Positions 1-7,576 of a DNA stretch of 16,634 nucleotides are shown here, piece after piece (the first letter of the stretch is position 1; every line of letters starts with the position of its first letter). Both the position numbers and the translations under genes were made by a program. Source of the DNA: Campylobacteraceae bacterium (GTDB taxonomy: Bacteria > Campylobacterota > Campylobacteria > Campylobacterales > Sulfurospirillaceae); assembly GCA_019162915.1 (NCBI GenBank), contig JAFLKZ010000074.1, positions 1-16,634 of the forward strand, read 5' to 3'. A model generated the notes under the pieces. The model did not search any database, had not been told where the DNA came from, and saw nothing but the letters and a program-made list of their open reading frames with translations.

Positions 1-301
1 AATGCCATTAGAAAGTATTGCTATGGAAGTACATATGGTATCTGAAAATCTTCCTGTTCCAAACCTAATAGACCTTTTCATTAAGCGAAAAACACATCTT
101 TTTGTTGTCTTTGATAGTTATGGACAAACCGTAGGTGTTGTCACACTAGAAGATGCTATTGAAACACTTTTAGGCGTTGAAATCGTCGATGAAATGGATG
201 AAATCGAAGATATGCAACTCTTTGCCAAAGATCGAAGCAAACAGTTTCAAGATAGAATGAAAGTTGAAAAGAAAAAGCTAGAAAAAGCAAAAATCTGCTA
301 A
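1..301 (+). CDS. CBS-domain membrane protein, CNNM/CorC (HlyC-like) type, 3' end only
   Basis: This is the C-terminal 99 or so residues of a protein whose start lies left of the window. The visible part is the second half of a CBS pair. Residues reading FVVFDSYGQTVGVVTLEDAI, followed by ETLLGVEIVDEMDE, form the signature found at the end of the CBS module in DUF21/CNNM-type transporters (CorC/HlyC-like), which are linked to divalent-cation efflux. A short charged, Lys-rich tail ends at TAA (299-301). The usual downstream CorC_HlyC domain is absent, so the protein ends just after the CBS pair. The first visible ATG at position 2 is internal to the domain and is not the true start. The gene converges on the histidine kinase gene. 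The family call is firm, but the exact substrate is unknown. Confidence 0.8.
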   Translation, partial: MPLESIAMEVHMVSENLPVPNLIDLFIKRKTHLFVVFDSYGQTVGVVTLEDAIETLLGVEIVDEMDEIEDMQLFAKDRSKQFQDRMKVEKKKLEKAKIC

Positions 302-313
302 TTATTAAATCCT

Positions 314-341
314 GTGAGAGCTTTACATGTAAAGCTCTCAC
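314..341. terminator. Perfect 28-nt palindrome between convergent genes, probable bidirectional terminator
   Basis: The half-site GTGAGAGCTTTACA is followed directly by its exact reverse complement, giving a 14-bp arm with no spacer. The centre is the recurring TTTACATGTAAA motif. It lies 13 bp after the stop of the CBS-protein gene and about 60 bp from the stop of the opposing kinase gene, where a two-way terminator is expected. There is no clear U-tract on either side, so the terminator role is inferred from position and symmetry. Confidence 0.5.
321..334. repeat. CTTTACATGTAAAG repeat, copy 1
   Basis: A perfect palindromic copy at the centre of the 28-nt palindrome between convergent genes. 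Confidence 0.8.
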
Positions 342-368
342 ACTTCTTGATTACTTATGTCTGAAAAC

Positions 369-392
369 AGGCGGAATAATTACCTCTCGCCT
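369..392 (-). terminator. Weak hairpin after the histidine kinase gene
   Basis: On the minus strand a 5-bp stem AGGCG/CGCCT, with a 14-nt interval, is followed by GTTTTC just after the kinase stop codon. The stem is short, so this is only a candidate. The 28-nt palindrome further on may be the real terminator. Confidence 0.25.
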
Positions 393-401
393 TATGTTAT
401 G

Positions 402-2084
402 TCATTTTTTATCAGGTTCTTTTTCTAAACTCAATTTGATAATAAATAAAGCACCTTCCTCCGTATTCTTTGCATTTAGATAGCCTTGCATATTAGCTTC
501 AATAATAATTTTACTCATATATAAGCCAATACCCGTTCCCCGTGAAGCATGTTTAGTTGTAAAATAAGGTTCAAAAATACTATCAATTATCTCTCCTTGA
601 ATACCACCACCATTATCTTGAATCTTTATTAAGGCATATTTCTCACCTTGTAAAAGTGTTAACTTGATGTAAGGGTTTTTAATTTTTCTTTCCAATAAAA
701 TATCTTTCGCATTAGATAAAATATTTAAAATAGCTTGTGAAAATTCTCTGGGATAGCCAAATACTTCAGAATTTTGTACAAAATTCATCTCATAATGAAT
801 TTGATTATATTTTAATGATGATTCAATAATAAAACTAGCACTCTTACATGCTTCTTGTAAGCTAAATTTACATTTACTTTTTGAAGGTTTAAAGAAATTC
901 TGAAAATCACTGATAGTATTAGACATATGCGCTAGAATGGTGTCACATTCTTCAAATCCTTTAAAAAATGTTTCATCATCGAGGTCGTTATTTTCTTTTT
1001 GGGCTTGAATACTCATTAAAATAGCATTAACTTCACTTAAAGGCTGTCTCCATTGATGCGCGATATTGCCTATCATATTTCCCATAGAAGCTAATTTACT
1101 TTGTTGAATTAAGAGTTGTTCTTGCTTTGTCCTTTCATTAATCTCAAGCATTATTCTCTCATTCAGATTATCTAGCATTTCATTCATTACGTGTTGTAAT
1201 CTGTTCAATTCATCAGAACTAGCAAGCTCTTTGAGTCTACTAGATAAATTCCCTTTTTTGATTTCATCTAAAACATTAGTTGCACTTTCAATAATGTGAA
1301 GGTCTTTTTTAAGATTATTTCGTAAAATTTCTACATTTGTATTGATTTTTTTAGCCATTTCCCCAAATTCATCTCGACTTTTTAAAGAGATACTAATTTT
1401 TTCATCTTTATCAATTTTACGCCCTAGAAGATTAAAAAATTGATCTAATCCTGTTTGGACATTTTCAATCGAAAAAACAATATTACGAGCAATTAAAAAG
1501 CCAAAAATCAGAGTTAAACAGACAACTAAAATAGCTCCTGCGATAATTAATTGCTCTTTATCATAAAAATTATTTTCTGCTTTTTTAAAAGTAGACGAAG
1601 AGTTACTAAGCTGTACTTCTTGAATTTGTTCTAACTTTGATACCAAAATATAAAACTGTTTTCTCTCCGAGTTATTGACATTTGTAAAGGCCCCTTCTTC
1701 AAAACCAAGTTGCATATATTCATCTGTAAGAAGAATGAGTTTTTTATAATTCTGCCAAATTAAATTTATCTCACTATCATTTAAAAAAGAAAAAGAAGCA
1801 TCTAACTTTTGCATAAGAGGTATTAAATCTTTTTTAATCTCTCTTCTATAGTCATTGTTTGGGGCTGTTACTAATGCAAGAGTGATTTCACGCAAGTTAA
1901 ATAGAGGCGCTATAAAATCTCTTTGAATATGTTGTACTTTTTTGGAATCATCAAAAACATCTTGCAACCTTTTAAATCCATCTTTAGATATATTTTGAGC
2001 TAATAATGACATTAAAACAATGGCAATAACGCCTAAAGCAGCCATCATGAAGAATTTATATCTTATACGTAGGTACTGAATCAT
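402..2084 (-). CDS. Membrane-bound sensor histidine kinase (HAMP, HQWRQPL-type)
   Basis: A 560-residue sensor kinase that autophosphorylates on His and should pass the phosphate to the response regulator encoded two genes upstream. From the ATG at 2082-2084 there are two membrane segments (about 13-30 and 178-200) enclosing a periplasmic region of roughly 145 residues. A HAMP-like linker and coiled coil follow, then the H-box AHQWRQPL with the phosphorylatable His near 343. The ATPase domain shows the N-box NILSNAKD (about 454-461), DNGGGI (from about 490), FEPYFTTK and GTGIGL (about 516-521). The frame stays open upstream to a TTG at 2153, but the ATG at 2084 was chosen. It overlaps the stop of the preceding gene as ATGA, and AAAGG sits about 7 nt upstream, so the two genes look translationally coupled. 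The neighbouring solute-binding protein is the likely signal input. Confidence 0.9.
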   Translation of the reverse strand: MIQYLRIRYKFFMMAALGVIAIVLMSLLAQNISKDGFKRLQDVFDDSKKVQHIQRDFIAPLFNLREITLALVTAPNNDYRREIKKDLIPLMQKLDASFSFLNDSEINLIWQNYKKLILLTDEYMQLGFEEGAFTNVNNSERKQFYILVSKLEQIQEVQLSNSSSTFKKAENNFYDKEQLIIAGAILVVCLTLIFGFLIARNIVFSIENVQTGLDQFFNLLGRKIDKDEKISISLKSRDEFGEMAKKINTNVEILRNNLKKDLHIIESATNVLDEIKKGNLSSRLKELASSDELNRLQHVMNEMLDNLNERIMLEINERTKQEQLLIQQSKLASMGNMIGNIAHQWRQPLSEVNAILMSIQAQKENNDLDDETFFKGFEECDTILAHMSNTISDFQNFFKPSKSKCKFSLQEACKSASFIIESSLKYNQIHYEMNFVQNSEVFGYPREFSQAILNILSNAKDILLERKIKNPYIKLTLLQGEKYALIKIQDNGGGIQGEIIDSIFEPYFTTKHASRGTGIGLYMSKIIIEANMQGYLNAKNTEEGALFIIKLSLEKEPDKK

Positions 2085-3748
2085 TTGATAACCTTTATGG
2101 GTTTCATGGGGGATAATCTCTCTTTTGGATAAGAATCTTGACGAATGGACCAATGATTTTTACTAATTTTAGCTTCCCATAAAGGCATAATTGCTACAGC
2201 AGATGGAGCATAAAAGACTTCTTTATTAATAGCTAATACTAAATTTGGAGATGGTAAAAATAGCATATATGCATTTTCATATGTTCTTTGAACTATTTTA
2301 TTTACAATTTCTTGAAAAGCAACGCTGTCTGAGGGATAAGCAAAAAATTCTTCTATGTATTTTTGTAAAATATTGTCTTGATCTATAGAAGACCATTCAC
2401 TTGATGTCCTATAAGCAAAAAATGTTGTCCATGGATGATTCCCATACCAATCGTCATTGCCCCACGTGAGCATATCCCAGTCTTTTGGGTTTTTTCGATT
2501 AGTTAATAATAGTTCATAGATATCTTTTTCACTTGTAGTAATGCTATAGTTGATATGAACACCAAATTGATTAAGTTGATATTCAATTCCTTTCCATAGA
2601 AAGAGAAATCGATCTTGCGTAACGACATTGAGTTCAAGTCCTGATAATATTGACTTAAGATATTGAGCTTCTGTATCTGAAATATTTTCACCATATGTAG
2701 GAAGTTTTTCTGTTGCATTCCGTATGCTCAAATAGTTGATAGATGATTCAGTGGGGGCTAAATGTCCTTCATTTTTATAAATAAAATTTAAAAGTCTTGG
2801 TTGATTAATTGCTTTATTCAGGGCAATACGAATCTCTTTATTTTTTAAAATACCTTTATGCTTCATTAAATTAAAATAAATCATAATATTGTTCTTTGAT
2901 GGCATTGTCAAAAGCTTAGCATATCGTGACAATGTTGCTTCTGTCTTTTTATTAAAAGGAATAGGGCTAATATCAAGTAAACCTTCATTAATTAATATCA
3001 TTTTAACTGCTTCATCTGTTGTTAATTGTGTATAAATTGTAATATTTTCTATGTAAGGTTTGGTTGATTCATAATAATAAGGATTTGCTTTTAGTTTTAT
3101 TCTAGGGGTTTGTTTTCTTCCTACAGCATATCCTTCCTCTAAAATATAAGGTCCTAATCCATATCTTCCTGCTTCTTGCGTATTTGCACCAGTTGCACTA
3201 CCTTGCCAAGAAAATTTATCCAAATAAGCATTACTATATAGATTTATAGCTGCTAAATCGTTCAAAAACATTCCATAAGGCTTCCACAGATGGAATCTCA
3301 CATGATAAGCATCTATCTTTTCTACATTCTTTAATCGGTGATGTATATCTGTATAGGTGAAAGGTTGTTTTAAAAATGCATTGATATTCTTAATCACAGA
3401 GTTTGCATCAAAGAGGGTTCCATCTTGGAATTTCACTCCTTGTCTTAACGTCAAATCATAGGTTAGCTCATCTATTTTTGTGTGTCCTGTAGCCATCATA
3501 TACTCCCACCCTTGAGGAGTATCCGCTATACGTAAGAGTGTTCCATTAATTAATTTCGATACATAGTGATAGGGTATAGAGGGTATAGAAACTTTTATAT
3601 GAGAACCTTGAAGTCTCTCATGTAAAAGATTTGTATCTAAGTTATCATCAATATAATGTATGGGGGTAATAATGTCTTCATTCGCAACTGCTAATATACT
3701 CATGGCACAATACAGTAAGATTTTAACGATCAACAAGTTTATATCCAA
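2081..3748 (-). CDS. Periplasmic solute-binding protein, family 5 (OppA/DppA/NikA type)
   Basis: A 555-residue family-5 solute-binding protein, close to the usual 500-550. The N-terminus (MDINLLIVKILLYCAMSILA) reads as a signal peptide with cleavage expected after AVA at about residue 22. Typical family features are the LTYDLTLRQGVKFQDGTLFDA stretch (about residues 95-115), KNKEIRIALNKAI (about 303-315) and a DWDMLTWGNDDWYGN segment. Binding proteins of this family carry peptides, nickel or other small solutes. The gene starts with a non-ATG codon, TTG at 3746-3748 or a second TTG 12 nt further in, and overlaps the response regulator gene by up to 26 nt. Its stop overlaps the kinase start by 4 nt. 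No ABC permease or ATPase gene is present, so a sensory role with the kinase is more likely than transport. That role is inference. Confidence 0.85.
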   Translation of the reverse strand: MDINLLIVKILLYCAMSILAVANEDIITPIHYIDDNLDTNLLHERLQGSHIKVSIPSIPYHYVSKLINGTLLRIADTPQGWEYMMATGHTKIDELTYDLTLRQGVKFQDGTLFDANSVIKNINAFLKQPFTYTDIHHRLKNVEKIDAYHVRFHLWKPYGMFLNDLAAINLYSNAYLDKFSWQGSATGANTQEAGRYGLGPYILEEGYAVGRKQTPRIKLKANPYYYESTKPYIENITIYTQLTTDEAVKMILINEGLLDISPIPFNKKTEATLSRYAKLLTMPSKNNIMIYFNLMKHKGILKNKEIRIALNKAINQPRLLNFIYKNEGHLAPTESSINYLSIRNATEKLPTYGENISDTEAQYLKSILSGLELNVVTQDRFLFLWKGIEYQLNQFGVHINYSITTSEKDIYELLLTNRKNPKDWDMLTWGNDDWYGNHPWTTFFAYRTSSEWSSIDQDNILQKYIEEFFAYPSDSVAFQEIVNKIVQRTYENAYMLFLPSPNLVLAINKEVFYAPSAVAIMPLWEAKISKNHWSIRQDSYPKERLSPMKPIKVIK

Positions 3749-4418
3749 TACCCGATAAATTAACGATATATTCTTTAGGAAATTTTTGTCGTAAGTTTTT
3801 GACTAATGATTTAAGTGCTGAATCTGTCATAACTTGATCTTGCCAAATACACTCTTGCAATTCATCATAAGTTACAATTCTGTGTTTATTGTGTAATAAA
3901 ATTTCAAAAAAAGCAATTTGCATTCTTGTCAGTTTGATTTCTTCTCCATTACAGGATAAAACTTTATTATCAAAATCATATAAATATCCTAATGGCAAAT
4001 GCATGTCAATCGATCGATGTGAAGAGATTACTTCAACACATTTCATAAGAGTTTCTTTGAGGTTTTTAAGGTTGATAGGTTTGATGATATATTGTTCTAA
4101 ATGAAGGTGTACTGCTTTTAATAAATAATCCTTATCTGTATGAGCAGTAATAATTACAATAGGAATTTTAGTATTTTCTTTTCGAATTATTTTAACAAGT
4201 TCAATACCATCAATACTGCCAGGCATCATGATGTCTGTAAAAACAATATCGGGCTTTTCTATTTGGTATAGCGTTAAAGCTTCTTCCCCACAAGAAGCTT
4301 CAATGACTTTTTTGACATAGTATTGAAGGGTTTTTGCAATATTTTTACGAATACCTTCTTCATCTTCAGCATAAAGAATCGTTAATGTTTTTAGTTTTTC
4401 TAGTAAAAGCTTGTCCAT
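3723..4418 (-). CDS. OmpR-family response regulator
   Basis: A 231-residue two-component response regulator. The receiver domain covers about residues 12-125, with the acidic pocket in YAEDEE (E18, D19), the phospho-acceptor D62 in FTDIMMPG, T91 and K113 in IIKPI. The C-terminal winged-helix DNA-binding domain (about 145-231) includes LTRMQIAFFEILL and ends in SGIGYKLV, typical of Trans_reg_C. The frame extends to a GTG at 4469, but that extension would translate the porin terminator hairpin, so the ATG at 4416-4418 was chosen. The SD is poor: AAGGA lies about 17 nt upstream. A TTGTTT-17-TACTAT promoter ends 5 bp before the ATG, so the mRNA may be leaderless. Probable targets are the reductase-cytochrome-porin operon immediately upstream and its own operon, judged by adjacency only. 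Confidence 0.9.
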   Translation of the reverse strand: MDKLLLEKLKTLTILYAEDEEGIRKNIAKTLQYYVKKVIEASCGEEALTLYQIEKPDIVFTDIMMPGSIDGIELVKIIRKENTKIPIVIITAHTDKDYLLKAVHLHLEQYIIKPINLKNLKETLMKCVEVISSHRSIDMHLPLGYLYDFDNKVLSCNGEEIKLTRMQIAFFEILLHNKHRIVTYDELQECIWQDQVMTDSALKSLVKNLRQKFPKEYIVNLSGIGYKLVDR

Positions 4419-4423
4419 ATTTA

Positions 4424-4452
4424 ATAGTACGCTAATCCTTTCTAAAAAACAA
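4424..4452 (-). promoter_or_regulatory. Candidate sigma-70 promoter of the response regulator operon
   Basis: On the minus strand the -35 TTGTTT (4447-4452) and the -10 TACTAT (4424-4429) are separated by exactly 17 bp. The -35 overlaps the T-tract of the porin terminator. Transcription would begin about at the A of the ATG at 4418. Confidence 0.4.
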
Positions 4453-4472
4453 GGTGGCATTGTTGCCACCTT
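4444..4472 (-). terminator. Rho-independent terminator after the porin gene
   Basis: On the minus strand a 9-bp stem AAGGTGGCA/TGCCACCTT (4464-4472 with 4451-4459) encloses a 4-nt loop and is followed by GTTTTTT. It begins 11 nt after the porin stop codon. This is the clearest terminator in the window. It separates the respiratory genes from the regulatory genes. Confidence 0.85.
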
Positions 4473-4483
4473 ATGAGAATATA

Positions 4484-5638
4484 CTAGAACTTATATGCTA
4501 AAGTCGCATTTAATTGTGTTAAATCAGGAACAGACCCATCATTTTTATCTTCATTTGTAATGGCTAGACCAAGACTTCCGCTAAGATTTTTAGAGAATTT
4601 ATAACTTGCCCAAATATCAAACTCATCTTTTGAGAATTGACCATATTTGGTCACTCCATAAAGACCAGTTAAACTGATATCGGCAATTGTTTTAGAAAGC
4701 ATTAAATAAGTTGTTCTAGCATCTTTAACATACATATGGTCACCTTCTTCAAATGGAACAACAGTATCACCATAATTTGCAGCACTACCCCATCCATTCT
4801 CTTTGCCAGTTTTAACATAACCTATAGTTGCTTTATAGCCTGCATAGCTAGCGTATCCAACAAGCTCAACCATTTTTCCATCAGCTGCAATATTTTCTCT
4901 AGTTTCCATATAGTGAGCGAGGCCTCCAAATCCAATATCATTGATTTTAGAATCTAAATTTACTTTTCCACCATAAATGTCATAATTATCAGGCGCAATA
5001 AGCGTATAAGCTTTTGCTTTGATAGCATCTGTAATATTATAGCTTAGACCTAGTTTATAAATACCGTCGTTGCCATTAATATCAGTGGCACTAAAAAATT
5101 CACGAGGATCAACGCGATATCTTTTACTTGAGTAAATCATTTCAATCTGTGCTTTATCAAATGGTGTGATCATTGCTGTTACTGCATCATGATATTTTGT
5201 TAACCACTCAGTAGAAAGCTCTTGGCGACCTGCCTTTACAAGAATATTTTTTGTTGTATACGCAAGATACGCATTAGCCAATTCCATGTGTTTATTAGAA
5301 CCATCTTCGTAAAATCGCTCACTAGCATCGCCTTTACCATGGCTTGTAATAAATTGACTATCATCTTGCCATAATGCTTGATATGCCCTCATTCCAACAT
5401 TAGCACTAAAGTTATAAAATTTTGCAGTTTCATAATTAAGACCTATAGATCCTACACTGTACGCTGTATCTGCATAGTAAGCACCTACTTGTCTATCAAC
5501 ATTTCTACTTTCATAAGTGACTGTTACATCACCAGAAATTTTTCCATTTTTAAGTGATTCACTTAATTCATCTGCATTTAATGCAGAAACTACCCCTGAT
5601 AAAACCATCAAAACAACAAGACTTAAACGACCTTTCAT
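4484..5638 (-). CDS. Outer-membrane porin, OprD-like (Campylobacterota type)
   Basis: A 384-residue outer-membrane beta-barrel protein. Residues 1-22 form a signal peptide (MKGRLSLVVLMVLSGVVSA, then LNA/DE). The mature part has alternating aromatic and polar strands with Gly-Asn/Asp turns, and it ends in LAYKF, the C-terminal Phe needed for Bam-dependent insertion. The early DELSESLKNGKISGDV segment and the length resemble OprD-like porins of this phylum. The start is well supported: AAGGAG lies 5 nt before the ATG. It follows the cytochrome gene by 21 bp in the same direction and ends at a strong terminator, so it is the last gene of the reductase operon. It probably admits the reductase substrate or releases the product. 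Specificity cannot be read from the sequence. Confidence 0.82.
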   Translation of the reverse strand: MKGRLSLVVLMVLSGVVSALNADELSESLKNGKISGDVTVTYESRNVDRQVGAYYADTAYSVGSIGLNYETAKFYNFSANVGMRAYQALWQDDSQFITSHGKGDASERFYEDGSNKHMELANAYLAYTTKNILVKAGRQELSTEWLTKYHDAVTAMITPFDKAQIEMIYSSKRYRVDPREFFSATDINGNDGIYKLGLSYNITDAIKAKAYTLIAPDNYDIYGGKVNLDSKINDIGFGGLAHYMETRENIAADGKMVELVGYASYAGYKATIGYVKTGKENGWGSAANYGDTVVPFEEGDHMYVKDARTTYLMLSKTIADISLTGLYGVTKYGQFSKDEFDIWASYKFSKNLSGSLGLAITNEDKNDGSVPDLTQLNATLAYKF

Positions 5639-5659
5639 TGTGTACTCCTTTTAAATTTT

Positions 5660-6211
5660 TTATTTACCTTCACCTAAAATACCGTCTTTTGCATAGGCTC
5701 TTAGGTATCGCAAAACATTAGCACTATCGTCATCCGTAGGCTTGGCAAACTCTTTCATGCTTTCATAAAGACCCTCCCATTCAAGCATAGTATGCTCTTT
5801 GACTACTTTTGCAGCATGGCATTTTGTACATTTTTCATAGAATCTATCAGCACTTTTTTCCCAAGCCGTATCTGCACTTTCTACTAAGTGTTTTTTATTC
5901 ATTTCAATTTCAAGAGAGCCCTGATTTCCTGTCTTTTTAATGAAGTTACCCTCTGGCACTTGTGCTAAGAGAAGCTTTAGATTATTGGTAGCGTACAAGC
6001 TTTTTTCATCAGATGGATTCATAAAACCTTTAATAGCAACCTTAATGTTATCCCCATTAGTAGAAAACACTTCTACGGGAGTTCCGTTAAATACAACTAT
6101 CTTGCTAGTAGGAAGAGAGAGGGAAACTCCCTCTTCAACCAATACATATGATGTAGCATATATATTAGTAAGCAATGTAAAAAATAGACTCATTTTTGTA
6201 ATTATTTTCAT
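5660..6211 (-). CDS. Periplasmic monohaem cytochrome c (Cj0265c-like electron donor)
   Basis: A 183-residue exported c-type cytochrome. A signal peptide occupies about residues 1-19. A domain of about 100 residues without haem motifs follows, then one CTKCH haem-binding site at 128-132. Met142 or Met152 could be the sixth ligand. The layout matches the small cytochrome encoded next to the TorA-like reductase Cj0264c in C. jejuni, which is reported to act in TMAO/DMSO reduction. The likely role is to hand electrons to the reductase encoded just upstream in the same transcript; the gap is 18 bp. AGGAAA lies about 8 nt upstream of the ATG. Because the reductase gene is frameshifted here, this cytochrome may now lack its partner unless the shift is an artefact. 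Confidence 0.85.
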   Translation of the reverse strand: MKIITKMSLFFTLLTNIYATSYVLVEEGVSLSLPTSKIVVFNGTPVEVFSTNGDNIKVAIKGFMNPSDEKSLYATNNLKLLLAQVPEGNFIKKTGNQGSLEIEMNKKHLVESADTAWEKSADRFYEKCTKCHAAKVVKEHTMLEWEGLYESMKEFAKPTDDDSANVLRYLRAYAKDGILGEGK

Positions 6212-6229
6212 TATAAATTTCCTAAATCT

Positions 6230-7576
6230 TTATACATTAATTGTTTTTGGTGCACTATAAGCTTTGTTATCATTTTTGATATCTGTTGCTTTTTTGATTG
6301 CAACAAGTGTGGTATTAACAGTGGTTGCCTGAGCCATCTGTGATGATGGACGAGATGATGTTAGAACATTACAATGTCCACTATTACATCTTGACTCTTT
6401 ATCACCAGGAATTTCTGGGCTATACCATGCGCCTTCTTCAATGGCAATAACACCTTGGCGAATATCTTCAGTTACCACAGCCCCCGCTAAAATTTTACCT
6501 CTTGAATTGTAGATTTCGACAATATCACCATTGGCAATACCATACTTCTTAGCATCAGAAGGGTTTAGTCGAACAGGTTCTCTATCTTTTATTTTATAGA
6601 GTTTGGTGAGCCATGAATTATCTAATTGTGAATGGACTCGATAAGTTGGGTGTGGAGAAAGCATATGCAATGGATATTTTGCAATATCTTTACTGCCAAG
6701 ATATTCTGCTGGTTCAAACCATGTTGCATGTCCTTTAAAGTCTTCATAACCAAAATCGTTATATTTCTCAGAAAATATTTGGATTTTTCCACTCTCAGTT
6801 TTCAAAGGATTTTTAATAGGGTCTTTTCTAAAATTACTATGTCTAACAAATGTATAAGCAGCCTCTGGAATATCAAATTTAACAAAACCATCTTTCCAAA
6901 AATCTTCAAAACTTTTGATTTTTATAGCATCAGATTGTTCATAAAACTTTTTAATATGATCAATAGAAGTCATTTCTCCAGTAAATTTTTTATAAGATTC
7001 TTCACCAAATTTCTTTGATAAAAGAGAAAATATTTCATAATCATCTTTTGCTTCAAAAGGCGTTTCGACCACTTTTTTCATCGCATAGATATAATCACCA
7101 GAATAGCTTCCACCCATACCAATATCATCTCGCTCAAGTGTTGTTGTTGCTGGTAAGACTATATCAGCCATTTTAGCTGTTGAGGTCCACCATGGCTCTT
7201 GAACAATAAATGTATCTAATGTTTTTAATGCTTTAATGAGTTCATTGGTATCAGGATGATGACCTACAATATTAGCACCCGCAATGTACATTAAATTTAT
7301 TTTTGGAAATTTAACTTTTGAACCTTTATAGGTAATTTCTTTGCCTGGATTTAAAATTGCTTCTGAGATACGTGAAGCAGGAAGTGCAGTAGTGATTTTA
7401 TTACGTCCTTGTGAAAAGCCACCAATACCAGTTTTGCCTGAAGCGGCTTGTCCACCACCTGAATAATGCATTGAAAAACCAAATCCACCACCAGGAGTTC
7501 CTATTTGACCAAGCATAGAAGCTAAAGTTATTAAAGCCCAATCTACTTGTTCTCCATGATGCGCTCTTTGCAGCAA
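6230..7576 (-). CDS. TorA-like reductase, C-terminal part after the frameshift
   Basis: About 447 residues continue the reductase from LQRAHHGEQ to the C-terminus. The TTG at 7574-7576 that could open this frame has no credible RBS and falls inside a conserved region, so it is probably not a start. Without the N-terminal part the product would lack the export signal and much of the cofactor site. Confidence 0.8.
   Translation of the reverse strand: MLQRAHHGEQVDWALITLASMLGQIGTPGGGFGFSMHYSGGGQAASGKTGIGGFSQGRNKITTALPASRISEAILNPGKEITYKGSKVKFPKINLMYIAGANIVGHHPDTNELIKALKTLDTFIVQEPWWTSTAKMADIVLPATTTLERDDIGMGGSYSGDYIYAMKKVVETPFEAKDDYEIFSLLSKKFGEESYKKFTGEMTSIDHIKKFYEQSDAIKIKSFEDFWKDGFVKFDIPEAAYTFVRHSNFRKDPIKNPLKTESGKIQIFSEKYNDFGYEDFKGHATWFEPAEYLGSKDIAKYPLHMLSPHPTYRVHSQLDNSWLTKLYKIKDREPVRLNPSDAKKYGIANGDIVEIYNSRGKILAGAVVTEDIRQGVIAIEEGAWYSPEIPGDKESRCNSGHCNVLTSSRPSSQMAQATTVNTTLVAIKKATDIKNDNKAYSAPKTINV

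Noticed and set aside
2085..2153. N-terminal extension of the histidine kinase from a TTG at 2153
   Set aside because: It would overlap the binding-protein gene by about 70 nt and put 23 charged residues before the first membrane segment. The ATGA overlap with AAAGG upstream is a far better start.
3700..3712. Lipobox around the Cys at residue 14 of the binding protein
   Set aside because: The residue before Cys is Tyr, not Gly/Ala/Ser, and an AVA signal-peptidase I site follows.
4419..4469. GTG start at 4469 for the response regulator
   Set aside because: The extension translates the porin terminator hairpin and adds residues unlike the receiver-domain start.
7401..7568. Native C-terminal tail of the torA N-terminal frame
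   Set aside because: This 55-residue Trp-rich tail is the wrong-frame reading of well-conserved reductase sequence in the overlapping frame.
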